Of a stretch of DNA of 64,000 bases, positions 19,786 to 30,183 are shown one piece after another. This stretch comes from Roseicella aerolata (GTDB lineage Bacteria; Pseudomonadota; Alphaproteobacteria; Acetobacterales; Acetobacteraceae). Numbering within the stretch: the first letter of the stretch is position 1; the number at the start of each line of letters is the position of its first letter. The stretch covers positions 186,001-250,000 of the forward strand of contig NZ_JAJAQI010000002.1 of NCBI RefSeq assembly GCF_020523605.1, read 5' to 3'. Below the pieces are notes generated by a model, which was given only the letters and a program-made list of their open reading frames with translations, had not been told where the DNA came from and did no database searches. A program made the translations under genes and the position numbers.

Positions 19786-20880
19786 ATGATCCGCCTCGCC
19801 CTTCTCCTGCTCCTCCTCGCCGGCGGCGCCCAGGCGCAGCCGGCTTCCTTCCAGGTCACGGACTTCGCCACGGGGCTCGAACGGCCCTGGGGCGCCGCCT
19901 TCCTGCCGGATGGCCGGCTGCTCGTCACCGAACGCCCGGGCCGGCTGCGGCTGGTGGGGCGGGAGGGGCAGGTCTCCCCGCCGCTGGCCGGGGTGCCGGA
20001 GGTCGAGGCGCGCGGCCAGGGCGGGCTGCTCGACATCGCCCTCGCCCCGGATTTTGCTGATACGCGCGAACTCTATCTCTGCCATTCCGCGGTGGTGCAG
20101 GGCGGCGCCCTGACCCGGTTGGTGCGTGCGCGGCTCGCGCCCGACGGCACGGCGCTGGAAGGGGCGACGCCGATCCTGGACGCCACCCCGGCGCAGGAGC
20201 AGGGGCGGAACCACTTTGGCTGCCGCATCGCCTTCGGGCGGGACGGCGCGCTCTTCCTCTCGACCGGCGATCGCTATGTCACGAAAATGCGGGCGCAGCG
20301 GCTGGATGACCTGGCCGGTAAGGTGCTGCGGCTGGCGCGGAACGGCGCGCCGCTGCCGGACAACCCCTTCGCCAGCCGCACCGATGCCCGGGCCGAGATC
20401 TTCAGCTATGGCCACCGCAATGCGCAGGGCCTGGCCTTCAACCCCTGGACCGGCAGCCTCTGGGCGGCGGAATTCGGCGCCCGCGGGGGTGACGAAATCA
20501 ACCTCCTCCGCCCCGGCCGGAACTACGGCTGGCCGGTGGTGACGCATGGCGTCGATTATGACGGCAGCCGGATCGGCGAGGGCGTCTCGCGCCCCGACAT
20601 GGAGGACCCGATCCATGTCTGGGTGCCCTCGGTCAGCCCCTCCGGCATCGCCTTCTACACCGGCGCGGCCTTCCCGGCCTGGCGCGGCAGCCTCTTTGTT
20701 GCGGCGCTGAACCCGCCCGGCCTGGTGCGGCTGACGACGGAGGGCGACCGGGTGACGGGGGAGGAAAGGCTGCCCGGCATCCGCACCCGCATTCGGCAGA
20801 CGGTGCAGGGGCCGGATGGGCTGCTCTACCTGCTGACTGACGAGTCGCGCGGGCGGATCCTGCGGCTGGCGCCGGGCTGA
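19786..20880 (+). CDS. PQQ-dependent soluble sugar dehydrogenase-like protein
   Basis: 364 residues of the glucose/sorbosone dehydrogenase (YliI/Asd) beta-propeller family. A Sec signal peptide MIRLALLLLLLAGGAQAQ begins the protein, so it is periplasmic. Conserved blocks are visible: GLERPWGAAFLPDGRLLVTE, QGGLLDIALAPDF, EQGRNHFGCRIAFGRDGALF, the PQQ-site-like SYGHRNAQGLAFNPWTG, and PSVSPSGIAFYTG. Family members oxidise aldose sugars using PQQ and calcium. The true substrate is unknown. I prefer the ATG at 19786 to one ten codons upstream because the signal peptide then starts directly. No quinoprotein cofactor genes are nearby. Confidence 0.9.
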   Translation: MIRLALLLLLLAGGAQAQPASFQVTDFATGLERPWGAAFLPDGRLLVTERPGRLRLVGREGQVSPPLAGVPEVEARGQGGLLDIALAPDFADTRELYLCHSAVVQGGALTRLVRARLAPDGTALEGATPILDATPAQEQGRNHFGCRIAFGRDGALFLSTGDRYVTKMRAQRLDDLAGKVLRLARNGAPLPDNPFASRTDARAEIFSYGHRNAQGLAFNPWTGSLWAAEFGARGGDEINLLRPGRNYGWPVVTHGVDYDGSRIGEGVSRPDMEDPIHVWVPSVSPSGIAFYTGAAFPAWRGSLFVAALNPPGLVRLTTEGDRVTGEERLPGIRTRIRQTVQGPDGLLYLLTDESRGRILRLAPG

Positions 20881-20898
20881 AGGCCGGCGGAGGCTGGA

Positions 20899-21006
20899 GC
20901 GGATCGCGGACGCGCGGACAGGCGTGAACGCCCGGGAGCGAGCCTTTGTTCGAAAGACAGAAAGCACCAGCGGATGGGCGTTCAGACATGACCGCAATCC
21001 GCTGTA
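20899..21006 (-). repeat. dispersed ~100-bp intergenic repeat, copy A (minus orientation)
   Basis: Read on the minus strand it begins with the palindromic head GCGGATTGCGGT...GCGTTC-type sequence (20970-21002), continues through a TTTCGAAC-like centre and ends in TCCGCGATCCGCTC. The ending shares GAGCGGATCGCGGA (14 bases) with copy D at 62375-62474. It lies between the sugar dehydrogenase stop and the RTX stop. No gene is seen in 20881-21174. Confidence 0.65.
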
Positions 21007-21174
21007 GCCGGGCGAGAGGCCGGCCGGCCAATAGCGAGGCTGCGGCCGGGCGCGGCCCGGTATGCGCCGGGTATCATGGGACCTGTGCGCGGATGCTATC
21101 AGCCACAGGCTGTTGCGGTCATTGCAGGCATCCGAACACCAGGCGCCGCGGCGGCGACCTGTGCGCAGGTCTCC

Positions 21175-24100
21175 TCACAGCACCACATCCCCGTTGGTGA
21201 AGCGGACCACCTCGATGGAGATCAGCCGGTCCGTCCCCGCCGGCCCCACCGCCAGCCAACTGCCATCCGCCAGGCGTGACAGCGCCGTGCTGCCGCGTGT
21301 CGCGCCGAGGATGGCCATATCCGTGCCGGCGCCGCCGTCCAGCATGTCATCTCCCGCGCCGCCGGTCAGCACATCCGCCCCATCGCCGCCCATCAGGCTG
21401 TCAGCGCCATCGCCGCCCAGCAGCGTGTCATTCCCCGTCCCGCCGCGCAGCAGGTCATCACCGGCGCCGCCATCCAGCACGTCATCGCCTGCCCCGCCGG
21501 TCAGGCTGTCATTCCCCAGCCCACCGCGCAGGGTATCGCTGCCGGCGAAGCCGACCAGCACGTCATTCCCGGCCCCGCCGAGGATCGAGGCCCGCTCGAT
21601 GCCAAGCAGCAGGGTCACGCTGCTGCCATCGGTCAGGCGCAGACCTCCCGCGACCGTCTCCATCCGCAGCGCCTGGGTCGCCGTGGTCCGGGTGACGGCG
21701 GCGAGATCCTCGCCCGAGCCGCCATCCAGCAGCACGGCCCAGTCGGCAGCGATCAGCGTATCATTGCCTGCGCCGCCCAGCAGGCTGTCCCGGCCGGACT
21801 GACCATCCAGGGAGTCGTTGCCCGCGCCGCCCAGCAGCGTGTCATTCCCCGTCCCGCCGCGCAGCAGGTCATCACCGGCGCCGCCATCCAGCACGTCATC
21901 GCCCGCCCCGCCGGTCAGGCTGTCATTCCCCAACCCACCGCGCAGGGTATCGCTGCCGGCGAAGCCGACCAGCACGTCATTCCCGGCCCCGCCGAGGATC
22001 GAGGCCCGCTCGATGCCAAGCAGCAGGGTCGCGCTGCTGCCATCGGTCAGGCGCAGACCTCCTGCGACCGTCTCCATCCGCAGCGCCTGGGTCGCCGTGG
22101 TCCGGGTGACGGCGGCGAGATCCTCGCCCGAGCCGCCATCCAGCAGCACGGCCCAGTCGGCAGCGATCAGCGTATCATTGCCCGCGCCGCCCAGCAGGCT
22201 GTCCCGGCCGGACTGGCCATCCAGGGAGTCGTTGCCCGCGCCGCCCAGCAGCGTGTCATTCCCCGTCCCGCCGCGCAGGGTATCATGGCCGCCTTGCCCG
22301 GCGAGCAGGTCGGCCCCGTCCTGCCCTTCCAGCACATCGCCGACGGCACCGCCGGACAGCGTGTCATCGCCGGCGGCACCGCGCAGGGTCACGGCTGCCC
22401 CCAGGCCGGCGGGCAGCAGCAGCGCATCCGGCCCGCCCCCCCCGCTGAAGATCTCGACTCCCGAGACCGCGCCGGGCACCACCCGCAGATCGAGCAGACT
22501 GCCCCCGGCGGGTGCCTGCCAGCGGTCGGTGCCCGCGCCGCCAATCAGCGTATCGGCGAAGCTCGCCACATCGGCGAAGGCCAGCACCTGCGACCGGCCA
22601 TCGCCGAGATTCAGTGTGAGGCTACCGGTGAAGCGAAGATCGGGATCGGGCAGGAACAGGTCATCGCCCTCTCCGCCCTCCAGCCGGTCGGCACCGGTGC
22701 CGGGCTGCAGCGTGTCGTTCCCTGCCCCGCCCCGCAGCGTGTCCTGCCCGGCGCCGGCCTGCAGCAGATTGTCCTCCGCATTGCCGGTGAGCAGGTCGGC
22801 GAAGAGGGTGCCGCGGGCATGGGCGATGAGCAGGAGCCGGTCGGTCCCGCCCCAGCCATCCCGCGCCGTGCCGGCGGCGAGATCGACCACCACCCCGGCC
22901 GGGTCGCCCGCATAATCCGCCATCACCCTGGTCCCGGCCGCGGGCCCGCGCAGCGTGTCATCGCCCGCAAGACCGCGCAGGAAGGTGGTGGTGCCGGCGA
23001 CGGCGCGGCCGGTCAGGTCATCGCCCAGCCGGGAGCCCCAGGCGGATTCGATGTTCAGCAGCCTGTCCCGCCCGCCCCAGGGATCGATGGCGGTGCCGGC
23101 CGTCAGGTCCACCACCGCGCCGCGCAGCGGCAGGTCGGAGCCCGGCGCGACCAAGTCGTAGAAGACGATGTCGAGGCCGCCGGCACCGTCCAGCGTATCG
23201 TTCCCCGCGGCGCCGGCCAGGCGGTCGGCCCCGGCGGAGCCCAGGATGCTGTCATTCCCCGCACCGCCCGCCGCCACCTCGATCGCGGTCAGCCGGTCGG
23301 TCCCGCCGGGCTTCAGGGCAATGCCGGCGGCGAGGTTCACGGTCACGGCGCCCGCCCCGGCATAGCGCCATTCATCCGTCCCGCCGCGGCCGTCGAACAG
23401 CTTGTTCCCCTGGGCGCCGGAGAGGAAGACGTCATCCCCGGTCGAGCCCAGCACCGTATCCGCGAAGGCCGAGGTGACGGCGACGCGGCGGATGCCGAGG
23501 AGCCTGTCGGTCCCGCCCCAGCCATCCTGCGCCGTGCCGGCCGCCAGATCGACATGCACCGCGGCCGGGCTGCCGCCATAGGCTGCCTGCACGGGGGAGC
23601 TGGTCGCCCCGATCAGCGTGTCGTTGCCCGCCCGCCCCTCCAGGCTGGTGACGAAGAGGCCGGCGCCGGCCGCGGCGGCATCCAGCCGGTCGGCCCCTGC
23701 GCCGCCGGTGACGGCATGGATGTCGGTGATGGTGTCGGTCCCGCCGGTCGACTTCGTCACCCTCCCGGTCCCATGGGCCGTGAATTTCAGGCTGATGCTG
23801 CCGTTGAGCGCCGCATAGCTCAGCCCGTTGGCCGCGCCGGCGCCGCCCACGATCCGGTCGCTGCCGGCGCTGCCGAGGAAGACCTCCGTCAGGCTGCCGC
23901 CGGAGAGGGTGTCGTTCCCCGCCGTGCCGGCCCGCTGCAGGGCCGGGCGCAGCAGGGAGAGGAAGGTGCCGGGGACGAAATCCTCCGGGCCGATATCGAC
24001 CGGCTGGGTGGAGGAGCCGATGCGGACCACGAGGTCGGCCACGTCCACCCGGCCATTGCGGTCAAGGTCGAGCACCAGCCAGCCGCCGGCCGGCACCGTG

Positions 24101-25641
24101 CCGCCCGCCAGCGCCGGGACCCAGAAGAGCTGGTTGGCACCGGTCGCGCCCAGCGGCTGCGCCGGCAGTGCCGTGCCCGCCGGCAGCGCCGCGAGCGGCC
24201 GCGTCACTCCGCCCCAGACCAGGGCACGGGCGATGCCATCCGTCCCGGCATAGGTCCCGGCATTGGCGCCGCTGCCATCGCCGGGGCCGGACCAGGCATC
24301 GCTGAGCCGCAGCCTATCGCCCTCGGCCGCGGAGAAGCCGAGGATCAGGTCGAGCGCGCCGAGGGCGGACCATGGCGCCTCCCCCATCGCCTGCAGCAGA
24401 AGGGTGTCGGCACCCGGGCCGCCCTGCAGCGTGTCGGCACCCGTCCCGCCCTCCAGGCTGTCATCGCCCTCACCACCGAGCAGGTTGTCATTTCCCGTCC
24501 CGCCCTGCAGCAGGTCGGCCCCGGCGCCACCCTCCAGCCGGTCATTGCCGGCGCCGCCGATCAGCACATCCGGCCCATCGCCGCCGGCCAGGGTATCGTT
24601 GCCGTCGCCGCCGAGCAGGCTGTCGAAGCCCGCGCCGCCGGCAAGGCTGTCATTCCCTGTCCCACCCTCCAGCGTGTCGTTGCCAGCCAGCCCGAGCAGC
24701 GTGTCCGCCCCGGCCAGGCCGTGGATCCGGTCCCCCTCCCCGGTCCCGGCCCGCGAATCGGCGCCAGCGGTGCCGACCAGGGCGAAGGTCCCGGCCAGGA
24801 AGGCATCGGCAGTGATGGCGGCGCCCGCGGGCAGGTCGAGCCGCACCACCAGGTCGGCGGTGCCGAGTTGGCCATTCCGGTTCGCGTCCAGCACCAGCCA
24901 GCCGCCCGCCCCGGCGGCATCCGGCAGCCAGCGCAGCAGGAAGGCGGCCTGGCCGGTCGGGTCCGGCAGGGCGAGGCCGACGACCGGCGCGGCGACCGGC
25001 GCGAGCGTCCCGCCCCAGCCCAGGGGCAGCGGCGCCTGTCCGGGCAGCGCGAAGCTTCCCGTCGCCAGCAGCCAGAGCGCGGCCCCGACCGGCTGGGCGC
25101 GGAGCACCAGCCGGTCGCCCTCGGCCGCGTTGAAATCCGTGATCCGGTCCATGGCCGAAAGGCCGGACTCGATGCCCGCCAGGCCCATCAGCGCGAAGCG
25201 GTCGGCGCCCGCGCCGCCGGTCAGCAGATCGGCGCCCGGCCCGCCGAGCAGCGTATCCGCCCCCTCCCCGCCCGCCAGCGTGTCCCGCCCCGCGCCGCCC
25301 TGCAACGCATCGGCGCCGGCCCCGCCGGCGAGGGAATCATCGCCCGCACCGCCCACCAGGCTGTCATCGCCGCTGCCGGCGCTTAGCCAGAGCTGCTCCA
25401 CCCCCGTCAGGCGCGTGCCGGCGACCAGGCTGGTCTCCGTCGGCGCGAGGAGGAAGACGGTCAGCGCCGTATCGGCGACGCTGCGGTCGACCACCGCGCG
25501 GTCCTCGCCCGGCCCGCCGTCCAGCGTGTCATGCCCCGCGCCGGCGAGCAGCGTGTCATTGCCCGCCAGCCCCATCAGGACGTCGTCGCCGGCATCACCC
25601 TGCAGCAGGTCATGCCCGGCGGTGCCGGTCAGCCTTGCCAT
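21175..25641 (-). CDS. giant RTX-repeat calcium-binding secreted protein
   Basis: 1,488 residues, almost entirely glycine/aspartate nonapeptide repeats (GGxGxDxLx, such as [11 protein letters not shown]). These form calcium-bound beta-rolls in proteins exported by type I secretion. The repeats begin directly after the start, with no Sec signal. The C-terminus ([17 protein letters not shown]) resembles an uncleaved type I secretion tail. Two non-RTX modules contain dockerin/EF-hand-like loops, [12 protein letters not shown] and [12 protein letters not shown]. Several copies of a [18 protein letters not shown] module interrupt the rolls. A 414-bp segment near the C-terminus is tandemly duplicated. 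No catalytic domain is recognised, so it may be an adhesin, matrix or surface-layer protein. ATG at 25641 (GTG three bases upstream) follows GGAGG. No type I exporter genes are in the window. Confidence 0.9.
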   Translation of the reverse strand: MARLTGTAGHDLLQGDAGDDVLMGLAGNDTLLAGAGHDTLDGGPGEDRAVVDRSVADTALTVFLLAPTETSLVAGTRLTGVEQLWLSAGSGDDSLVGGAGDDSLAGGAGADALQGGAGRDTLAGGEGADTLLGGPGADLLTGGAGADRFALMGLAGIESGLSAMDRITDFNAAEGDRLVLRAQPVGAALWLLATGSFALPGQAPLPLGWGGTLAPVAAPVVGLALPDPTGQAAFLLRWLPDAAGAGGWLVLDANRNGQLGTADLVVRLDLPAGAAITADAFLAGTFALVGTAGADSRAGTGEGDRIHGLAGADTLLGLAGNDTLEGGTGNDSLAGGAGFDSLLGGDGNDTLAGGDGPDVLIGGAGNDRLEGGAGADLLQGGTGNDNLLGGEGDDSLEGGTGADTLQGGPGADTLLLQAMGEAPWSALGALDLILGFSAAEGDRLRLSDAWSGPGDGSGANAGTYAGTDGIARALVWGGVTRPLAALPAGTALPAQPLGATGANQLFWVPALAGGTVPAGGWLVLDLDRNGRVDVADLVVRIGSSTQPVDIGPEDFVPGTFLSLLRPALQRAGTAGNDTLSGGSLTEVFLGSAGSDRIVGGAGAANGLSYAALNGSISLKFTAHGTGRVTKSTGGTDTITDIHAVTGGAGADRLDAAAAGAGLFVTSLEGRAGNDTLIGATSSPVQAAYGGSPAAVHVDLAAGTAQDGWGGTDRLLGIRRVAVTSAFADTVLGSTGDDVFLSGAQGNKLFDGRGGTDEWRYAGAGAVTVNLAAGIALKPGGTDRLTAIEVAAGGAGNDSILGSAGADRLAGAAGNDTLDGAGGLDIVFYDLVAPGSDLPLRGAVVDLTAGTAIDPWGGRDRLLNIESAWGSRLGDDLTGRAVAGTTTFLRGLAGDDTLRGPAAGTRVMADYAGDPAGVVVDLAAGTARDGWGGTDRLLLIAHARGTLFADLLTGNAEDNLLQAGAGQDTLRGGAGNDTLQPGTGADRLEGGEGDDLFLPDPDLRFTGSLTLNLGDGRSQVLAFADVASFADTLIGGAGTDRWQAPAGGSLLDLRVVPGAVSGVEIFSGGGGPDALLLPAGLGAAVTLRGAAGDDTLSGGAVGDVLEGQDGADLLAGQGGHDTLRGGTGNDTLLGGAGNDSLDGQSGRDSLLGGAGNDTLIAADWAVLLDGGSGEDLAAVTRTTATQALRMETVAGGLRLTDGSSATLLLGIERASILGGAGNDVLVGFAGSDTLRGGLGNDSLTGGAGDDVLDGGAGDDLLRGGTGNDTLLGGAGNDSLDGQSGRDSLLGGAGNDTLIAADWAVLLDGGSGEDLAAVTRTTATQALRMETVAGGLRLTDGSSVTLLLGIERASILGGAGNDVLVGFAGSDTLRGGLGNDSLTGGAGDDVLDGGAGDDLLRGGTGNDTLLGGDGADSLMGGDGADVLTGGAGDDMLDGGAGTDMAILGATRGSTALSRLADGSWLAVGPAGTDRLISIEVVRFTNGDVVL
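21421..22248 (-). repeat. recent 2 x 414-bp tandem duplication inside the RTX gene
   Basis: Bases 21421-21834 and 21835-22248 are two units of 414 bp (138 codons). By direct comparison they differ at six positions, only one of which changes an amino acid (Ala/Val in GSSxTLLLG). A third start of the unit at 22249 diverges after about 30 bases. The frame is preserved, so the copy number can vary without breaking the gene. Confidence 0.95.
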
Positions 25642-26040
25642 CACCCTCCGCCCGCAGCCCGGATGGGGCCCTGGGGCAGAGGGTTAGCGGAGCGCGGCTT
25701 GCGGAAGGGTGAAGGCGGTCAGATCACCGGCTCCACGGCGGCGGGGCCGCAGAGGCTGCCCGCCGCCGGGGAGAGCCCGGCCAGGGCCGCAGGAGTTGGG
25801 CGAAGGGCAGCCGCCTCCAGGCCGGCCGACCGGCCAGAGCGAGGCCGCCTGGGAGGCAGGCCATGCGGCCCGCCCGGCCGCGTCCTCCGGTGTGGCGCCG
25901 CCGGATATCGGCCGCCCCGCCGCCATGGAAGCCGCTCCTGCCGAAGGCCGGCCGGACGCATTCCCGGATTGCCGGGCCTGCCGTCCTCAGTGGCGGCGCC
26001 ATTCCCCCCATCCGCCGGGAGGAGAATGGCCGCCTCCCGC
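25642..26040. other. 399-base intergenic region, no gene seen
   Basis: Between the RTX start and the TIGR02302 stop, both on the minus strand. It should carry the RTX promoter, but no convincing -35/-10 pair is visible and open frames are featureless. Several short G/C palindromes are present. Confidence 0.4.
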
Positions 26041-28674
26041 TCAGAAGCGCCGCAACAGCCGGTCGATATAGTCCAGCTCCTCCGCCGGGCGCTCCCGCTC
26101 CGCCCCGCGCCGGCGCAACTCCTCCTGCAGTCGGCGCGTGCGCAGCAGTTCCGCCTCCTCCGGCACCCGCGTATCGGCGCCGTTGTCGGCGTTGCCGTTC
26201 ACGTCGCGGCTGCGGCGGCCCAGCGGATCGCGCCCCTCGCCCTGGCCCTGGGCCTGGTCCTGGCCCTCCCCGCCCGGCTGGTTCTCGCCGGCCATGTCCT
26301 GCGGGTCGCCCTCCCCCTCACCCTCCTGGCTCAGGCCGAACTGGCGCTGCATGGACTGCGCCATCTGCCGGCCGCCTTCCTGCAAGGCCTGCAAGGCGCG
26401 CTGCTGGGCATCCCGCGCATCGCCACCCTGGCGGAGCTGTTCCTGCGCATCCCGCATCGCCTGGTCGGCGCGGCCGAGGCCTTCCGGCACCTCCCCGGTC
26501 AGGTCGCCGAATTGCTGCATCAGTTCGCCCAACGCGCGGCGCAGCGCGCGCTGGCGGCGGCCATCCTGGTCGCGTTCCGCCTGTTCCTGCGGGTCCGGCT
26601 GCGCCTGCTGGCCCGGGGGTGGTTGCTGCGGCTCCGGCGGCCAGCGGAAGCCCTGCGGATTGAGGCGCTGCTGGCGCTGGCGCGCGGCGCGGTCGCGCTC
26701 CTCGCCCTCAGCGCGCTGGTGGCTGCGGTCCAGCATGTCGGACTGGCGCTTCACCATGTCCTGCACTACGCCCATCTGCTGCTGGCCGCGCTCGCGGCGC
26801 TGCTGGCGCTCCGGGCTCTCGGCCCGCTGGGCGCGGCCCTCCTCCAGCGCCTTCAGCATCTCCTCCAGCTCGGCCAGCTCGCGCTTCGCGTCCTCCATCC
26901 GGCCCTCGCGCGCGGCCTCCTCCATCCGGCGGGTGCGGCGCTCCATTTCCCGCTGGTCCATCAGCCGGGATTGCGGGTCGAAGGGGATCGCCTCGGCATT
27001 CTCGCGCTGCAGCTTCTCGGCCAGCGCCTCCAGGTGCTGGCGGATGGCGTCGCGCAGTTCCTGGATGCGGCGCTCCAGCTCGGCGCGCTGCTGCTGCGTG
27101 GCGGGGTCGTTCGGGTCCTGCGCCCGGTTCTGCTCGGCCTGCTCGAGGGCCTCGCGCAGCGCCTCCCGCGCCTGCTGCAGGGCGCGCAGCGTCCGGCCGT
27201 CCCGGCCTTCCTCCAGCGCCAGCGCGACCTGCCAGAGGATCTCCTGCACCTCCGGCACCGCCTCCGGCCGCCGGTCGACGATGAGGCGGGAGCGCGCGGC
27301 GCGCAGCGCGAGATAGGTGGTGACGTCGTGCTCGAAGGCCTCGGGCGCGCGGGCGATGTCCTCGATCTCCCGCCGCGCCGGGGCACGGCGCTCGGGCTCG
27401 AGCGACAGCGCCTTGCGCACCGCGATCAGCCGCTTCGCCACGGGGTGGTTGAAGCTCCGCTCCGGCAGGCCGAGGCTCGCGGTCTCGGAGGCGCCCTCCT
27501 GTCCCGCCCCATCCTTCGCCACCAGCCGCGCCTGCACGTCCAGCCCGGCCCAGGGATGCGCCGAGAGGTCGGGCGTCGCCGTGCCGCGCGCCTGCTTCGC
27601 CTGGCCGCCGGGCAGCGGCAGGTCCACAACCAGCGGCGGCGCCTCCGGCCGGGCCTTCAGCCGCAATTCGGCCCGCAGCGAGGCGAGGCCCCAGTCATCC
27701 TCCGCCCGCCAGGGCAGGCGGGTGCCGAGGCCGCGCGGGGCGCGTCCCGGCGGCTCGGCGAAGGCGACGCGCGGCGGCGTGTCGGCCTGCACGGTCAGCG
27801 CCCAGTGCGCCAGTTCCGAGCCCTGCCGCCGGACCGCGAGGCGCCCGCCCTGCTCCAGCATCGCCTCGGCCGTGAAGCTGGTGCCGTCCAGCGCGCGGAA
27901 GGGCGTGGCCTGGGCATCCAGCAGGAGTTCGGGCGCGCCGCCATGGCCGCCGGAAACCGAGACCTGCAGCTTGCTGCCGGCCGGCACGGTGGCGGCACCG
28001 CCGCCGGCATCGAGGAAGATCGGCGCCGCGCCGGTATAGGCGGGCGGCGTCACCCAGGCCTCCAGCCGCAGGGCAGGCACCGGCGCCGGGCCGGCGAAGG
28101 CGGGGGTGAAGGCCCGGCGCAGCCGCTCCGGCGCCTCGCCGCCCGCCACCACGAAGGCGGCGAGGACGGCGAGCGCCACGGCGGCCCGCAGCGCCCGCGG
28201 GTCCCGCGCCGGCAGGCCGGGCCGCGGCGTGCCGACCTGCAGCCGGCGGATCTGCGCCGCGGCACGCTGCTGGTGCACCTGCCACAGCGCGAGGGCGGCC
28301 GGGTCGTCGCCCGCGGGCCGGTCGGACAGGGCGGCGAGCGGCCGGTGCCGCAGGCCGGAATTGCGCTCCAGCCGCCGCTCCGCCGCGCCGTCATCCGGCG
28401 GACGGAAGCCGCGGAAGGCCCGCCAGCCGAGCCAGCCGATGCCGCCGGCGGCAGCGAGCAGGAGGAGGATGTGCAGCAGGCCCGGCAGGCGCTGCGGCAG
28501 GTCGAGCAGGGCGAGGAACAGGAACAGGCCGAGGGCGCCGAGGACCGGCCAGGCGCGGGGCCAGACGGCTTCCCAGAACAGGGCGAGCCGCGCGAGGCGG
28601 CGCCGGCGCCGGAGCGCCGCGGCCAGGCCCTGGGGGGTGTTGCCCCCCGGGGCGGCCGGCCCGGCGGGGCTCAG
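26041..28674 (-). CDS. TIGR02302/DUF4175-family membrane protein
   Basis: About 877 residues if the whole conserved frame is used. The N-terminal part has two hydrophobic helices (ending LFLALLDL and starting LPGLLHILLLL) with the family-like block ERRLERNSGLRHRPLAALSD, then a third helix AAVALAVLAAFVVAG. A periplasmic beta-rich region follows (PPAYTGAAPIFLDAG), then a long charged, glutamine-rich coiled-coil C-terminus (QQRAELERRIQELRDAI, ELMQQFGDLTGEVPEGL) ending DYIDRLLRRF. Function is unknown. The gene conventionally follows lysA in alphaproteobacteria, as here. No ATG, GTG or TTG occurs in the open frame between the upstream stop and GTG 28278, which lies after the first two helices. I place the start at a CTG overlapping the lysA stop, with low certainty. 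Confidence 0.72.
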   Translation of the reverse strand: MSPAGPAAPGGNTPQGLAAALRRRRRLARLALFWEAVWPRAWPVLGALGLFLFLALLDLPQRLPGLLHILLLLAAAGGIGWLGWRAFRGFRPPDDGAAERRLERNSGLRHRPLAALSDRPAGDDPAALALWQVHQQRAAAQIRRLQVGTPRPGLPARDPRALRAAVALAVLAAFVVAGGEAPERLRRAFTPAFAGPAPVPALRLEAWVTPPAYTGAAPIFLDAGGGAATVPAGSKLQVSVSGGHGGAPELLLDAQATPFRALDGTSFTAEAMLEQGGRLAVRRQGSELAHWALTVQADTPPRVAFAEPPGRAPRGLGTRLPWRAEDDWGLASLRAELRLKARPEAPPLVVDLPLPGGQAKQARGTATPDLSAHPWAGLDVQARLVAKDGAGQEGASETASLGLPERSFNHPVAKRLIAVRKALSLEPERRAPARREIEDIARAPEAFEHDVTTYLALRAARSRLIVDRRPEAVPEVQEILWQVALALEEGRDGRTLRALQQAREALREALEQAEQNRAQDPNDPATQQQRAELERRIQELRDAIRQHLEALAEKLQRENAEAIPFDPQSRLMDQREMERRTRRMEEAAREGRMEDAKRELAELEEMLKALEEGRAQRAESPERQQRRERGQQQMGVVQDMVKRQSDMLDRSHQRAEGEERDRAARQRQQRLNPQGFRWPPEPQQPPPGQQAQPDPQEQAERDQDGRRQRALRRALGELMQQFGDLTGEVPEGLGRADQAMRDAQEQLRQGGDARDAQQRALQALQEGGRQMAQSMQRQFGLSQEGEGEGDPQDMAGENQPGGEGQDQAQGQGEGRDPLGRRSRDVNGNADNGADTRVPEEAELLRTRRLQEELRRRGAERERPAEELDYIDRLLRRF

Positions 28675-30041
28675 GGCGCGCCCCCGAGCCAGGCCGGCAG
28701 GCGGTTGCCGCCGAGCAATTCGTCATAGGTCTGCCGGTCGCGCACCACGGCGAAGCGGGTGCCGTCCACCATCACCTCGGCGGCGAACGGCCGCATGTTG
28801 TAGGTGCTGCTCATCACGGCGCCATAGGCTCCCGCATCGAGGAAGGCGACCAGCGCCCTGGGCTTCAGAGATGGCAACGCGCGGCCGCGCGCAAAGGTGT
28901 CGCCAGTCTCACAGACCGGCCCGACCACATCGGCCGGCGAGGCAGGCGCCACGAAATCCACCGGGCCGACCGGCAGGATGCCGTGCCAGGCATCGTACAT
29001 GGCGGGCCGCACCAGGTCGTTCATGGCGGCATCCAGCACCAGGAAGCGGCGGTTGGTGCCCTGCTTCTGCAGCACGACCGAGGCGAGCAGCAGGCCGGGC
29101 GGGCCGGCGATCCAGCGGCCGGGCTCCAGCATCACCGGCAGGCCAAGCGGGCCGAGCGTCGCCTTGATGGCGCCGGCCAGGGCTTCGGGCATCGGTGCCG
29201 GCTCGTCCCGGTAGGGAATGCCGAGGCCGCCGCCGCAATCGATGTGCCTCACCGGCAGGCCTTCGGCCCGCAGCGCCTGGACCAGCTCGGCAAGCCGGGC
29301 ATAGGCGGCGCGATAGGCAGCCATGCCGCTGGTGATCTGGCTGCCGATATGGGTGGCGACGCCGACGGGTTCGAGCCCCGGCAGGGCAGCAAGCCGGGCA
29401 TAAAGGGCGGGCGCGTCCTCGATCGCCACGCCGAATTTGTTCTCGGACCGGCCGGTGGTGATCTTGGCGTGGGTCCGGGCGTCCACATCCGGGTTCACCC
29501 GCAGCGCGACGCGGGCGGTGCGGCCGAGGGAGGTGGCGAGCGCCGAGAGCGCTTCCGCCTCCTCCGCGCTCTCCAGGTTGATCTGGGCGATGTCCTCGGC
29601 GATGGCGAGGCGCAGCTCCCGCTCCGTCTTGCCGACGCCGGAGAAGACGATCCCGGAGCCCGGGATGCCCGCGGCGCGGGCGGCGCGCAGCTCCCCTTCC
29701 GAGACCACATCGGCGCCCAGCCCCTCATCGGCCAGCACCTTGAGGACGGCGAGGCTGGTATTGGCCTTGACCGCGTAATGGACGGAGGCACGGAGCCCGG
29801 CGCCATCGAGAGCAGATTTGAGGGCGCGGGCACGGCGGCGGAGGGCGCCGGCGGAATAGACCCAGGTGGGCGTGCCGACGACGGCCGCGATGCGGGCGAG
29901 CGGCACCTCCTCGACCATCAGGCCGTCATGGGCATGCATGGAGAGATGCGACCGAGCGGCGAGAAGCTCGGCGAAGCTGGGATCGGGGTCGGCGCCCAGG
30001 ACGGAGGCTGGGGCGACAGGAAGCGAGGCGGCCATCGCCAT
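28671..30041 (-). CDS. lysA: diaminopimelate decarboxylase
   Basis: 456 residues, a fold-III PLP enzyme making L-lysine from meso-diaminopimelate. The PLP lysine is Lys92 in HYAVKANTS. The phosphate-binding glycine loop is DCGGGLGIPY, the substrate-site EPGRWIAG is intact, and the active-site cysteine motif GPVCETGDTFARGR is present near the C-terminus. The first about 35 residues (MAMAASLPVAPASVLGADPD) are longer than usual. A start at Met35 (MHAHDGLMVEEVPL) is possible. It is followed with overlap by the TIGR02302 gene, a conserved pairing. No lipoprotein or argH neighbour is seen upstream, only about 270 bases with an intergenic repeat. Confidence 0.96.
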   Translation of the reverse strand: MAMAASLPVAPASVLGADPDPSFAELLAARSHLSMHAHDGLMVEEVPLARIAAVVGTPTWVYSAGALRRRARALKSALDGAGLRASVHYAVKANTSLAVLKVLADEGLGADVVSEGELRAARAAGIPGSGIVFSGVGKTERELRLAIAEDIAQINLESAEEAEALSALATSLGRTARVALRVNPDVDARTHAKITTGRSENKFGVAIEDAPALYARLAALPGLEPVGVATHIGSQITSGMAAYRAAYARLAELVQALRAEGLPVRHIDCGGGLGIPYRDEPAPMPEALAGAIKATLGPLGLPVMLEPGRWIAGPPGLLLASVVLQKQGTNRRFLVLDAAMNDLVRPAMYDAWHGILPVGPVDFVAPASPADVVGPVCETGDTFARGRALPSLKPRALVAFLDAGAYGAVMSSTYNMRPFAAEVMVDGTRFAVVRDRQTYDELLGGNRLPAWLGGAP

Positions 30042-30183
30042 ATTGTGCGGTGCGGGCCTGGGCGGGACAAGGACCGCGTGCGGCGGTTACATGTGCGTCC
30101 ATCGCGGGGCTGGCAGCAGCGATGCGACGGCAGCCCCCATGGCCGGGGCGGGTGGACTGCGCCTCCGCGGCGGGCGATCCAAA

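Noticed and set aside
15621-20036. Very long antisense open frame (about 1,470 codons) opposite addA and trxA
   Set aside because: Typical of very high GC DNA. The translation is low-complexity Arg/His/Gln-rich with no domains, while the sense strand encodes clear AddA and TrxA motifs.
22285-25386. Plus-strand frame of about 1,030 codons opposite the RTX gene
   Set aside because: Its repetitive Pro/Ala/Gly translation mirrors the RTX repeats; no start context.
21175-25641. Dense short repeats that could suggest a CRISPR array or minisatellite
   Set aside because: Units are in frame and encode RTX nonapeptides (GGxGxDxL). Spacing is 27 bases with no unique spacers and no cas genes.
26041-28278. 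GTG 28278 as the natural start of the TIGR02302 protein
   Set aside because: It would remove two membrane helices and a family-like block encoded in the same open frame just upstream. It is kept only as a fallback.
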